A stretch of 64,000 nucleotides of DNA from Gadus chalcogrammus (lineage: Eukaryota; Chordata; Actinopteri; Gadiformes; Gadidae). This document shows, one piece after another, positions 13,721-25,807 of this stretch; within the stretch, counting starts at the first letter, position 1, and the number at the start of each line of letters is the position of its first letter. The stretch covers positions 10,857,909-10,921,908 of the forward strand of contig NC_079425.1 in the NCBI RefSeq assembly GCF_026213295.1, in the 5' to 3' direction. Both the position numbers and the translations under genes were made by a program. The notes beneath the pieces are model-generated. The model ran no database searches. It saw only the letters and a program-made list of their open reading frames with translations, and was not told where the DNA came from.

Positions 13721-14410
13721 GCCACTCATTTGCAGTGTTTTCAGGAGAGACAAATTAAAAGGGGGATTCTTATATTGCTCTGTCACACTGGGCTGCAGGT
13801 CTCATGAATCACAATAAATTCTATTAAGCAGCGTTCCCTCCGCAGCCCCTCTTCCCCAGCGCCACACAGGGGGCTTGTCTCTGTTAATGCTTAACATCTG
13901 TGTTTATTTATACAATCACTTACCTAGCTAACTGATTTCTAAATGCCCCCCCCCCTTCCCCAAGAAATTATAGTTAATATGCATTTGCAAAATGCCCAAA
14001 TAGTGTCATATTTACGTAGATGAAAATATGCAAACAATAAAGCACCTGATTGCATGCGGCGCTCTCTGTACGTGGTCTTGCTGAGACTGGCGTCTTCCGC
14101 AATGGACAAGGCTGAAACACGCCGGCTCTTTTTCAAGTCCCGCCACTCAGAGGGCCCAGACACCCTGTGCCCTCCACATTCTTGGCACCTCAAATTGTCC
14201 CGTGTTTGGAAACAAATCTCTCACTCTTTTTCTGCCTTGGGAGTGAAATAGATCTCAGTATTTCGTCGACGTTATACTTGTCATACTTTCCTATGGCTTA
14301 CTGAAGCCCTCCCACCAAAAAAATAAACATAAGTCCATACTAGATGACATGGTGCGAGGCAACAAAAATCTATGCCTCAACCCCCCCCACCACCCATCCA
14401 GCAACCCTTA

Positions 14411-14643
14411 GGCCCAATCCCATTTCTACCCCTTCCCATTACCCCTCCCCCTTGTTTTGAAGGGGTAAGGGGAAGGGGTGAAGGGGTAAGGGGAAGGGCT
14501 AAAGTGTAAGGGGTAGAAAACTGGATTGGGCCTAAGGCCCAATCCCATTTCTACCCCTTACACTTTATCCCTTCCCCTTACCCCTTCAAAACAAGGGGGA
14601 GGGGTAAGGGGAAGGGGTAAGGGGTAGAAAATGGGATTGGGCC
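14411..14643. mobile_element. palindromic double MITE, PIF/Harbinger-like (TTA target duplication)
   Basis: Two arms, 14411-14532 and 14536-14643, each begin GGCCCAATCCC and end with its near-complement GGATTGGGCC. The reverse complement of the second arm is closely similar to the first, so the 233-bp unit is a large imperfect palindrome centred near 14534. It is flanked by TTA at 14408-14410 and TTA at 14644-14646, with TAA at the centre (14533-14535). A 3-bp TWA duplication is typical of PIF/Harbinger elements. There is no coding capacity, so it is non-autonomous. The family name is uncertain; the inverted-repeat structure is clear. Confidence 0.8.
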
Positions 14644-14839
14644 TTAATGAAGTAAGTCAATTGCATGGTTTCCCATCTAACTGGGTCTGAAGCACTGGCT
14701 GATGGCAGCTTGTTGTTGGATGCCCCCCTTACTCGTAAGAAACTCACCTATGCCCGCGTGCATGCACGCCAGTATATAAATTGCTGAATCAGTGTCAGTG
14801 ATAGAGTAATGGCATGGGAGCCGTCGTAAATTAGAGCCA

Positions 14840-15085
14840 GCGATTTCACGGGGCAGACAGTGGCTGTCGTGTCTGAGTGAGCGCCCGCTCCTGAGCTAAT
14901 GAATACCTTCATCTGGCCTGGCAGTCAGCAGATTGCCCCGCGTTGATGGATACTGTCAACCATGCCGCCACACCACATTTCATTGCACAATAAACACGGT
15001 TGTCAAAACCAAACAAAGTGAAATCAATTCATCCTGTACAGTGAGTGCATGCTAAATGAAATTAACGTACTGTGCCGATCGGTGG
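14840..15085. promoter_or_regulatory. candidate conserved noncoding element
   Basis: Non-repetitive intronic block just after the MITE, with balanced composition and SOX-like motifs (AACAAAG near 15013-15019; ACAATAA near 14987-14993). It is a candidate enhancer on sequence character only. Confidence 0.28.
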
Positions 15086-15376
15086 CGGCCAAAGTAGTGT
15101 ATTATTCCTGAATTCCTGTTGGCTTAGGGGCGAGCTGACAGGCGAAGAGAAACTCGATGTCCCTGGCAATACAAGAGAACAAAAAGCCAAGTGCAGCGTA
15201 ATCAAATTAATAACAGAGTGGGTTTGATCATTTGATAATTGTGTAGAGGAATCACGTCAGACCTAACATTTTATAATTGCGTTGATCTGTAGTGTTTTAT
15301 AGCTAGGAAAATCTGAGATTATTCATTGGCTTCTCGACTCAGACGGTAAGAATAAAATCAGAGACCCAGAGCATAC

Positions 15377-15600
15377 GAAGCCTGACTAAGTAAAGAGCAA
15401 TGATATTACCATGCATTACTCATTACTTAGCACATGAAGCCTGACTCAGTAATCAGTACCGCATGATATTATCATGTCTGAGTATCATGCGTTACTCATT
15501 ACTTAGCACATGAAGCCTGACTAAGTAATCAGTAACGCATGATATTATCATGCCATTACTTAGCACATGAAGCCCGACAACGTATGAGTAATGCATGAAA
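15377..15600. repeat. four-copy diverged minisatellite with internal palindrome
   Basis: The motif GAAGCCTGACT (last copy GAAGCCCGAC) recurs at 15377, 15436, 15512 and 15569, a spacing of 59, 76 and 57 bp. Between copies lie TTACTCATTACTTAGCACAT segments and the 15-bp palindrome CATGATATTATCATG. Each unit can form a small hairpin. Confidence 0.85.
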
Positions 15601-16314
15601 ATACCGTGACTCTGAAAAATCACTGCATGAAAAAAAAAATTATCCCCACGACAGCTGTAACTCATTTTTCCCTGAGGCACAACATGACCTTTGTGTCAAT
15701 AAACTGTGCCTTGTTGAAACTCAATTTCACAAGGTTTAACAACCACGAACAGGTCATGTGTGCTACTTTGTATATTTATTTCAATAGATACAATAAAGAG
15801 AAAAAGAAAAGAATAATTGAAATACACCCAATCGACCGACTACTCCTAAATCCATTTTGCCAGACATTACTCAATAAGAATTATTTGTGTTGATCAACTG
15901 AAATAATAATAGAGATGAAACCCCAGGTAACGGGTGCCAAGCTTGCAATGGGATGGCCTAATGAGAACGCTTCACATGTGCGTGATGAAATATGCATGAG
16001 TCATCCCAAGCTTTCTTTTCCACATTTGACTTCATTAAAGATGTATCGTAGCATATGGAAAGCGTTTTTTTAATCTTATTTTTCATGCCTTGTTTATCAA
16101 CATGTTTTTGTTTGTTTAAATATTCATAGTGCTTTTATTTAATTCTTTCACATCTAGCATATAAAAGGAAGCAAATGCGGATGCAAACAGAAATCATTAT
16201 CAGTCAGATGTACAGTTTAATACGGAGAGAGAAACTCTCTTATGCTGATTGTCAATGGCTTGATTGAAAAGCGGCTCTTTGCTCACTCATGTTAACTGTA
16301 TGCCTGAGTTGTTT

Positions 16315-16558
<244 letters not shown>

Positions 16559-17105
16559 ACTTGCCTTGTGTTTGTGAATATGCGTCCATGCATGCATATA
16601 TTTAAAAGAAGGAACGTGTCTAAGCTTGACTTGACTTGGATATACTTGTTGAAATGTTCTCTGAAAAAAAGTTGTGTAGAGTTTGGCAGTCAACACTTCC
16701 TGATATTGCCCTATTAAAGTTGGCTTGTGCATTTGTTTGATTTGTTTAGGTCTGTCACATTGCTATAAGCAGGAGAGAGACTGAGACAACATTAAGAACT
16801 TGTATTGAAGCCCCTAGTTTGGCTTCATGTCAAGCTGAGGTTGTTCAGCTCCATACTGTGGTCCTCCATCAGTCCTCCTCCAACAGTCTCCCCACAGCAT
16901 CTTCTCTATGTTAAGGATGCACATGTGTCAGATTCGGTAGTAAAAGCGCCCGTGTACGGGACTCCCCGGGTGTATCGGAGGCAAACGCTTGACTTGAAGC
17001 TGTGATGACTGTGACGGTGGATAAGGGGGAGACGGAGCGACGGCTCATGTCATGTGATTAATGGTCTTCGTTGTCTCTTCCTCTTCTTGCTCTGGCATTT
17101 TCCAG

Positions 17106-17339
17106 GGCGCAAAGCAGTCAATGGCTCAGCCCATAAAGCACAACCCTATTATTGTTGGCCAACAGGAGGCGCCAGCACCACCGAGGCACGGGTCTACAGG
17201 GAGGCCCGAGGGCGCAACACTACCGAGCCCCACATCAAGAGGCCCATGAACGCCTTCATGGTCTGGGCCAAGGACGAGCGGCGCAAGATCCTCCAGGCCT
17301 TCCCTGACATGCACAACTCCAACATCAGCAAAATCCTGG
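17106..17339 (+). CDS. sox6: sox6 coding exon: first half of the HMG box
   Basis: This 234-nt exon (phase 1 in, phase 1 out) has acceptor TTTTCCAG and donor GTAACC (17340-17345). It first encodes [20 protein letters not shown] and the [11 protein letters not shown] linker conserved in SOX6. The HMG box follows: [48 protein letters not shown] is the minor-groove signature of Sox proteins, and the D/E-rich first helix with QAFPDMHN is specific to SoxD. The HMG box bends DNA at (A/T)ACAAAG-type sites in the nucleus. The intron after ILG splits the box at the position usual for SoxD genes. Residues are intact, with no frameshift. The acceptor is preceded by a 40-nt pyrimidine-rich tract. Confidence 0.96.
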
Positions 17340-19137
<1,798 letters not shown>

Positions 19138-19450
19138 TCAGCAGGCGCAGATCCCCATCAGCACCAGTGCGGGTGTTGTCTACCCCGGGGCCATAACCAT
19201 GACGACCACCACACCCTCCCCTCAGATGACCTCCGAGTGCTCAAGCGCGTCGGCCAGTCCCGAGCCCCCCCTCCCCGTCATCCAGAGCACCTTCAACATG
19301 AAGATTGAGCCCAGCCCTCTGCTGGTGAACAGCAGCAGCGAGCGCCCCAACGGCGTGGAGGAGATGGACCTGTACGAGGACTTTGAGGAGGAGCCCAAGT
19401 CGGACTATAGCAGCGAGAACGAGGTGCCGGAGCCCGTCAGCGCCACCTAA
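19138..19450 (+). CDS. sox6: sox6 terminal coding exon: SOX6-type C-terminal tail and stop
   Basis: The 313-nt coding part (phase 2 in) encodes 104 residues, including the shared glycine, and ends with TAA at 19448-19450. The peptide starts [20 protein letters not shown] and continues [48 protein letters not shown] and [10 protein letters not shown]. The [10 protein letters not shown] block and the acidic [10 protein letters not shown] ending are diagnostic for SOX6; SOX5 ends differently. The stretch between IQST and EEMD ([18 protein letters not shown]) diverges from mammals. Family knowledge: SoxD proteins lack a classical transactivation domain and act through partners. The four exons total 870 nt, or 289 residues plus stop. 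Confidence 0.95.
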
Positions 19451-19733
19451 GGCGCCGCTCACAGCAAAACGAACACCAATCAGAACCATTGGGGATGGGC
19501 GTACCGGACGCACTCGCAACACACCACAAAACTCATCCGAAAAGCGGATTGGCCCGGGGAGCCCAGAGACTGATCTGAAGGGAGGAGGGGAGGAGGGGGG
19601 CGAGAAAATGAAAAAAAAAACATTGAGTTCAAAGTAAATAGATGACTTAAGAAAAAAAAGAGAAACTCTCTTAATGATGTATCCTCCACGAGCCAGCATG
19701 CGGACGTGGCTTCATGAGATCAACACATATTGG

Positions 19734-19740
19734 GTCTTAA
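19734..19740 (+). promoter_or_regulatory. miR-499/208 seed match (7mer-A1)
   Basis: GTCTTAA, complementary to seed positions 2-7 of miR-499 and miR-208 plus the A opposite position 1. It lies 284 nt after the stop codon. Confidence 0.5.
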
Positions 19741-20192
19741 GTGTTTTCTACAGTGTGTGTAAAGCAGTTTGGTTGTAGTTTGTTTTTTCTTTTTTTTTAT
19801 CTCGCTGTTCATTTTTATGTCGTTATCATGGACATTTACACAATTGGGTTTGAGCGTACCATTGGAACTTGAAATTTAGTATTTGATATAAATCTGTTAT
19901 TCTTAAAGTAATTTACCTTTTTCACATCAGTTTGATGCTTATGATATGTTACATTACTGTTTGTGATGGGAAATCTGTTCTCACTCAGGTATGCTGTGAC
20001 AGGAACCAGCTTTTGAATGTTTTCAATCTGAATTTAAGTATAGGCATACTATTCCATTCTTAAGGAGTTATACAACAATGGAATTATTATTATTATTATA
20101 ATTATACAAACTGTACCATTTTGTGCAGAAGTGCCAAACATTTATAATTTTCTCCTTAAAACCTTTCAAGATCTTTTGAGAGAGGCCGCATG

Positions 20193-20199
20193 AGTCTTA
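20193..20199 (+). promoter_or_regulatory. miR-499 seed match (7mer-m8)
   Basis: AGTCTTA, complementary to miR-499 positions 2-8. It is immediately followed, without a gap, by a miR-219 seed match. Confidence 0.55.
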
Positions 20200-20206
20200 G
20201 ACAATC
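20200..20206 (+). promoter_or_regulatory. miR-219 seed match (7mer-m8)
   Basis: GACAATC, complementary to miR-219-5p positions 2-8. It abuts the miR-499 site on its 5' side, so two loaded Argonaute complexes could not both sit here. Confidence 0.5.
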
Positions 20207-20474
20207 TCTTGACCTCTTAGTGCAGCTTTAGTCTTTCTTCCTTTTTCGTTTATCCAAGCAGGAAATACAACGTAAAAACAAATAGAACTCAGGAACTTTA
20301 AAGCGGGCGTAGCAAGTGATATGGCGTCTTGGTGATGCGGTGACTTGCAATGCTGCTTCCTGGGAGCCCATAATGCAGTGATCATCAGCCCTGACCCACC
20401 CCCTCCAATGTCTCCTGTAGAGCAGTTAAGTCTTGTGCCGCCGCATCAGCCTCTTGTTTCTAGCTCTCCAATCT

Positions 20475-20481
20475 AGTCTTA
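20475..20481 (+). promoter_or_regulatory. miR-499 seed match (7mer-m8)
   Basis: AGTCTTA followed by C. It is one of six sites in the proximal 4.2 kb of the UTR. Confidence 0.5.
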
Positions 20482-20682
20482 CTCACTAAGTTCTTAATCA
20501 GAATGACTGTAATCAGGCCAGGACGCTAAAGGGCCAAACGCATCCAATCTCCCCGTTTGGACCAGCAGCAAAAGGCAGCTTTGGGAGCATTACAATCTCA
20601 AAGTGATGTTGTACATTGTGACTCCACACTGCATTCTGTTAAACACTTGAGCCCCATTTGGAGGACATGTTTAAAGTCTTTG

Positions 20683-20689
20683 GTCTTAA
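20683..20689 (+). promoter_or_regulatory. miR-499/208 seed match (7mer-A1)
   Basis: GTCTTAA, 72 nt upstream of the 8mer site. That spacing is wider than the roughly 8-40 nt usually linked to cooperative microRNA binding. Confidence 0.5.
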
Positions 20690-20754
20690 ACTTTTTTTTT
20701 TCCTCCTACAATCCAGTCTTTAGAGACATTGTAAATCTTAAATTGACACTAAGA

Positions 20755-20762
20755 AGTCTTAA
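20755..20762 (+). promoter_or_regulatory. miR-499 seed match (8mer)
   Basis: AGTCTTAA, the full 8mer for miR-499-5p. Repression of sox6 by miR-499 in slow or oxidative muscle is established in mouse and zebrafish, so this is the best single candidate site. Confidence 0.65.
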
Positions 20763-21060
20763 GGAAAGGTTTGGTTATCTTGTTGATGCTTTCAGTTGAT
20801 TACAGCAGCAGTCTTGGGCTGGTTTATTCCCGGAACCAGACAAGGTCAAATGTACCACACACACCATGGCTACTGTATAAACTAACGCGTGACGTTTATT
20901 GTTATGCATTTCTCTGCATCTGCATATTTCTTTACATAGCATTTCTCCTCAACAGACTTTCCCTCGCTAGATTGAAGCATGTTGTGCTGCTCGTCGAACG
21001 ACGACACTTTGGAAAGGCACTTATCTTTTGCATTTAATGCACGAGTACACAGCTAACAAA

Positions 21061-21300
21061 ATAGGAGTCCGCCTAAACCCAGCTCCAGCGGTGGTAGAGG
21101 CTTTTTCTAGCAAGACCTCCCTCCCGCTTTGCGGGGGTAGAGGGGTCTAAGTGTCCCCCCCACATCCCCCGTCCCCGCGCCCCGTTGCCTGCCCCGCGTC
21201 CAACCCTAAAACACCCAGGGGTGCGCCATCTGGCTCCGGGCAAGGGGTGGGGGGGTCAGGCGGAGGTGCTTACCAGGAGGAATAGGCGGGAGGGGGGGGA
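21061..21300 (+). other. GC-rich island with G-quadruplex motif inside the 3' UTR
   Basis: A 240-bp GC-rich segment within otherwise AT-rich UTR. The transcript-strand G runs at 21238-21240, 21244-21247 and 21249-21255 satisfy a G-quadruplex pattern. A further G-rich run lies at 21288-21299, and C runs lie upstream (21155-21185), so a C/G hairpin is also possible. An AATAAA hexamer follows at 21303. Confidence 0.6.
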
Positions 21301-21302
21301 AC

Positions 21303-21308
21303 AATAAA
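21303..21308 (+). terminator. possible proximal poly(A) signal AATAAA
   Basis: A canonical hexamer directly after the G-rich island; G-rich elements can enhance cleavage and polyadenylation. Use of this site would remove the distal miR-219 8mer and three Pumilio motifs. Confidence 0.35.
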
Positions 21309-21653
21309 TATAGGATGTGCATCGCTCATTGTGTTCCCTCCATCAAAGTGTGTGAGCAGGAAGGCCTCAACAGGGGCCGCCACGCTGGCCCAGTCACCAG
21401 GCGCTGGTGAGCAGATGGAACAAGTACATCAAGCTGTGGGGGATTATTGAAATGAGTGACGAGTGGCAATCATCTCAAATACTGCATTATTAATGCATGG
21501 TTCCAGCTATTCTCCTTTTGCCCTTGAACCTGTCGACCTAAAGTAGGAGCCTAGAGTTTCGTAAGAGACCCAGATAGTCTCTGGCTCTTACTGGGCAGGA
21601 TCTCCACTGCTGGTCACTGCATCACTCGCTTAGATTGAATTGGTACAAATTGA

Positions 21654-21661
21654 TGTATATA
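21654..21661 (+). promoter_or_regulatory. Pumilio motif
   Basis: TGTATATA, matching the UGUANAUA consensus of PUM proteins on the transcript strand. Confidence 0.4.
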
Positions 21662-21949
21662 TATATAGTATGTGAAAGAAATTCAAAGCTGGCTGTTATG
21701 GCATTGTCTCCGCCATTAAACGCATTCATCCACGTCAGTTTGTAAGTTTGAAACACCTCACTGTTCATTTTTAGTTTTTTTTCCATTCTTTTTCTTTATT
21801 GTGTTGCTCTTGTTTTGAGGCACAGCACATGCTTCTAGGATAGCTAACCCACAAAGAAACTTGTAAAGGATTTCCCTCCAGGTCGACCCGTCTGGTGTTT
21901 TTAAGCTGTTACTCCTGTTTGCTGGTGGATTAACTAATTTGTATGTGAT

Positions 21950-21957
21950 TGTAAATA
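21950..21957 (+). promoter_or_regulatory. Pumilio motif
   Basis: TGTAAATA, an exact UGUANAUA match. Confidence 0.45.
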
Positions 21958-22542
21958 TTTTCATGACCATGCCAATCCGATTCAGTGGGCTGGTAGTGAA
22001 AACGGACTCTCGATGGAACTGAAACTTGACTGTGCTATATAGCAAAAAAAAAAAAAGAACAAAAAAAGAAAATTATGACAACAAAGAACTCATATCTCTT
22101 GAGGAGATGCTGTTTCATAAGTGTTAACAAGCACTGGATATAAATTGTATTTTTATCAATTCTGAGTAATGTGAAGCTGTTTGCTGAGTAAAAAAGAAAA
22201 TACCATTTCCGCATTTGAACTCAAGTGTGTCTTGTCAGACACCTGATTCAAGTCTTCAAATATTTTTCTGTCTGCTTATTTTGTTTATTTATGCAAAGAT
22301 CCATGTGATGATTGAACATTTTGTTTAAGCTTCAGGTCAGGGCTGCCTAGGAAGAGAGTCAACAGAGAGAAAGAGAGAGATAGAGGGAGAGAAATTCAAC
22401 ATCCTACATGCATAGCAAATGGTTAGAAATACATTAGAGGTCAGAAGTCCATTGTATATTGTCTGTCGCGTGTATTCATGTTTTAATATATTTATTAGCC
22501 ACTATTGGCTCTAAAATTGTTGGTTAACCATTAGTCAACAAA

Positions 22543-22552
22543 TGGACAATCA
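22543..22552 (+). promoter_or_regulatory. miR-219 site, 8mer extended to 10 nt
   Basis: TGGACAATCA pairs with positions 1-10 of miR-219-5p, including the full 8mer GACAATCA. miR-219 repression of Sox6 in oligodendrocyte differentiation is established in mouse. Confidence 0.6.
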
Positions 22553-22633
22553 AATCGACAGAATTAAAACTCACCGATTAGACTGCAGAACAAAAAGCAT
22601 TTCAATATATTGGCCATCTCGTTAGGCGTTTAT

Positions 22634-22641
22634 TGTAAATA
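22634..22641 (+). promoter_or_regulatory. Pumilio motif
   Basis: TGTAAATA, an exact UGUANAUA match, about 80 nt after the miR-219 8mer. Confidence 0.45.
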
Positions 22642-22863
22642 TAACATTGGAAATAGATTTTATTTTTTTCCCATGGGTACTTAATGAAGTATAAGTTATG
22701 TATTTGATCATTTTGTTTTTACTTTTTTGTATGTGCATGTATGTCTTTAAGCCTGACAAGTCACTGTACCTCACGTAGATGCTGAATATTTCTCCCAGGA
22801 GAGCAGGACCTTAGATAGTGATGTTTTGATAATCTTCCCAATTTAAAGACAAATCAATGAAAA

Positions 22864-22869
22864 AATAAA
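22864..22869 (+). terminator. possible poly(A) signal AATAAA
   Basis: A canonical hexamer in AT-rich UTR. The downstream GU-rich support is modest, so use is uncertain. Confidence 0.25.
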
Positions 22870-23606
22870 TCAGTATTTACAATCGAAATCTTTTTGATAT
22901 GACAAGTAAAGTTATCAAAAATAAGGTACTACAAACACAAAAGTGAGTTATTTCAACCACGGCATTCATATAATGTATAATCCAACTTGTGTTTTGGCTA
23001 AGTAAAGCACTCATTTGAAGAGGATTTTTTTGAGGAGCAATACTAATACAAATAATAATAAACATGCATGTATTTGGCTTGCATTTACACAGTATAGGAA
23101 TGAACAAAAGTTGTTTTTTTATGAACATTTCTTTGTTGAAAACACAACTGACATTCTTGTAGTTTTTTTACAAGTTGGGAGTGTGCAAGTATTTATTAGT
23201 TTTTAACATGGAATAATGCAGTCACCCGAGTGCATTCTTACTCTATATTCTCTTTGCCATTTTTATATGTTGCTAATTTTAATGAACTTGTTCTTGTAGA
23301 CTACCCAGCCATCAGCAGTTTAGCTCCATACAACCCCTTTATCAATCTAACTATAAGAGATGCCGTTGCATTTGATTCAAAACTGAAGACTTGTAATGCT
23401 GTTTCAACATTACTTACTGTACATTTTGTTTTTGCCTGTCTGAACTCTGTGATGTATATGGTGGGGATTATTCTCTCTAATTAAGTTAATCAGCACAATT
23501 CACTGATATGCTGGACAGAGATGCTAGCTGGCGTTCTTATGTGTATCAATGGTTCAGGACAGCATTTCTAGTTGTCTTTACAGAACTTTGCTTTTGAGCT
23601 TATTTT

Positions 23607-23613
23607 GTCTTAA
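23607..23613 (+). promoter_or_regulatory. miR-499/208 seed match (7mer-A1)
   Basis: GTCTTAA in the distal UTR, the most 3' site of this class. Confidence 0.4.
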
Positions 23614-23804
23614 GCAACACTGTGTGGCTCTTAGAGTATTGGGGCCGTTCATTTAAGATTGCTGGCAGCCTGGTACAGTTCTGTGCATAGAATCCCTTAT
23701 CCTGGCAGGTACCTAGACCCATGTCAAGTATTGTTTGGGTGTTATTAGAGTAAATGAAATACATAGTGTCTGTTGCTGCTTTGAAAAAAAAATATTTCTG
23801 AATA

Positions 23805-23812
23805 TGTAAATA
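23805..23812 (+). promoter_or_regulatory. Pumilio motif
   Basis: TGTAAATA, an exact UGUANAUA match in the distal UTR. Confidence 0.45.
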
Positions 23813-24449
23813 GTTTATCATAATATCTTGTACAGTCCAGTGTAAAGTTTTTAATTCAACCTAAAACGGTTGCCATTACATTTCTGTTCACATTCTCCTT
23901 TATACAGTACACAAAAATCAATTATTTGCTAAGGATGTTATTGTTAAAAGGAAAAAAAAGACAATGGTACTAAACTATTTTACGTTTTTTGTTTTTGATT
24001 TTTTGCTTGGCTTCAAAGTGTAAACCAGCAAGTCTTTGGTTTCCATGTGCAGTATTGACGTGAGGTAAAATTAATTCAACAGTGGTGTTTTTGGGGAACA
24101 ATCCCCTCTTGCTTTGGTAGTATTAAAACACTATTTGAAACGAATTCAAACCGGAAGAGTGACACGTTGGGGCTTCGGGGGAGGGGGGTATGTCGCACCT
24201 TGGAAATGTGTTCAAATGTTTAGATGGTCCTCCCTACAGGATGCATTTAGGCAAATTATAATGTAACACCATTTTCTGTATGTAATTAGTCCATTGACGT
24301 AAAAAGGCAGTCATGCGCTGTATAACTGCCTGTTTGAGATCATTTACCTCAAGAACTTTCTCCTTTTCTGTAAACGAGTAAAAAACATTGTGTGACAAAA
24401 AAACATCTCACCATCACTCCATCTTTTGTACTGCTGTTGACACTTACAA

Positions 24450-24455
24450 ATTAAA
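24450..24455 (+). terminator. sox6: candidate distal sox6 poly(A) signal ATTAAA
   Basis: The second most common hexamer, followed at 24462-24493 by a T/GT-rich downstream element. It would give a UTR of about 5 kb. It was chosen because no recognised UTR motif lies beyond it; transcript data would decide. Confidence 0.35.
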
Positions 24456-25692
24456 GAGACATTTTGTTTTAAAGTTTGAATGTTTTTTTTTGTCACTACT
24501 GTATCACTATACTCGAATGAGTTGCTCAAGTAGATCGGCCAGAAGCATTTACAGGAAGTAGTTGACATATACCTGCGCCAATAAGTGGCATTCCCATTGG
24601 TCATATATAAATAGCATGATATTAAGAGCAGTTGGAAAATGTATCTTGAAGGGTGTCCTTAGCCTTTCAACACAATTAAATGGAGTCAAAACAGGCTGTG
24701 GTTAAACTACACAAAAGGATGCATTTGATGGTGAGGAATTGAATGCTAGGCAAAATGGGTGAAATATTGCTGAACATTATTGCTAATAACTATTTTATTG
24801 TAATGATTATCAAAACATTTGATCTGTTAGTGAGACAATGAAGTTATGGAATGGTGAAAAACTTTTACCTCAACACAAATTTCTTTAACTAGGCTATAAC
24901 ACTAATTTGGTAATCATAAGCCCAAAATCTATTTGAGGTCATTTTCATTTTACACAAGCTTTATAATTTGATAAATTAAATGTAAGTATAACCTGTTTTT
25001 CCAGCTGATGGTGAACAGCGCCTCCTGAGAGTATCTCTGGCTTCCCCATTAAAATAGGATTTCCGTTTTTCTATTCTGTCTATCCCCTAAACCCTATCCC
25101 CATTTACGAGCGTCTGTATGCAGATTGAAATGCATTATTTTTAGACATTAAATCATGTATACCTGACGTAGAAATGTCTTTCTGCTATACACATTAAAAT
25201 CTGATTTACATCCCCCTCGCTAAAACACTGACTGTCACTGCCCTTCCTCAGATAATATTTACGCCCTTGTCAGTAAACACAGACGTACGTCTTGAAAATT
25301 CATTTCAGACAATTACCAGAAAATCTAAACCATATTATCATGAGAGATTATCTAAGATAATTACTTTGTGGGGATGTCCCCACACATTTTTAAGTAATTA
25401 TACTCAACAGTAAACAATGCCAAAAAGCTTTCCCCACTTTCACATAGGAGGTAGGGAGTGTGCAACACTGGAAACAGCCATGTATCTATCGTTGCTCCGG
25501 TCAGAAGAAACATAGGCAGTTGAAGAGATTTAACATCAAAGAGGTGTTTGACTTAAGCCCCAGCCCCAAAGCGATGTCAGGCATTTTATAATTGCATTGT
25601 AGTTCGGCTGTAAGAACAATCACCACATGCAATTCCCCTGGGGATCCTTGACCTGATGAAAGTGTACATTCAGAGGTCAGGGCCCAGTGTGC

Positions 25693-25807
25693 GGGTGTGT
25701 TTGTGTGTGCGTGTGTTTGTGTGCGTGCGCACGTGCATGCATTTTTGTGTGTCTGTGTGTGCGTGCATGGGTGCGGTCGTGAGTGTGTGTGTGTGTGTGT
25801 GTTTGTG
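25693..25807. repeat. imperfect (TG)n-rich tract
   Basis: TG units frequently broken by TTTG, GCGC and GCATG. The only pure portion is about 25783-25801. Confidence 0.85.

Larger units (their letters stand above)
19451..24480 (+). other. sox6: probable sox6 3' UTR
   Basis: About 5 kb of AT-rich sequence without protein coding. It carries a cluster of miR-499/208 seed matches, two miR-219 seed matches and four Pumilio motifs, all on the transcript strand. These microRNAs are established regulators of SOX6 in mammals or fish, which supports reading this as UTR. The UTR contains a GC-rich island at 21061-21300. The end is inferred from an ATTAAA hexamer at 24450 followed by a GT/T-rich stretch; earlier AATAAA hexamers at 21303 and 22864 may give shorter forms. 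Confidence 0.7.

Noticed and set aside
17126..17314. Open frame antisense to the HMG exon
   Set aside because: Shadow of the conserved sox6 coding sequence.
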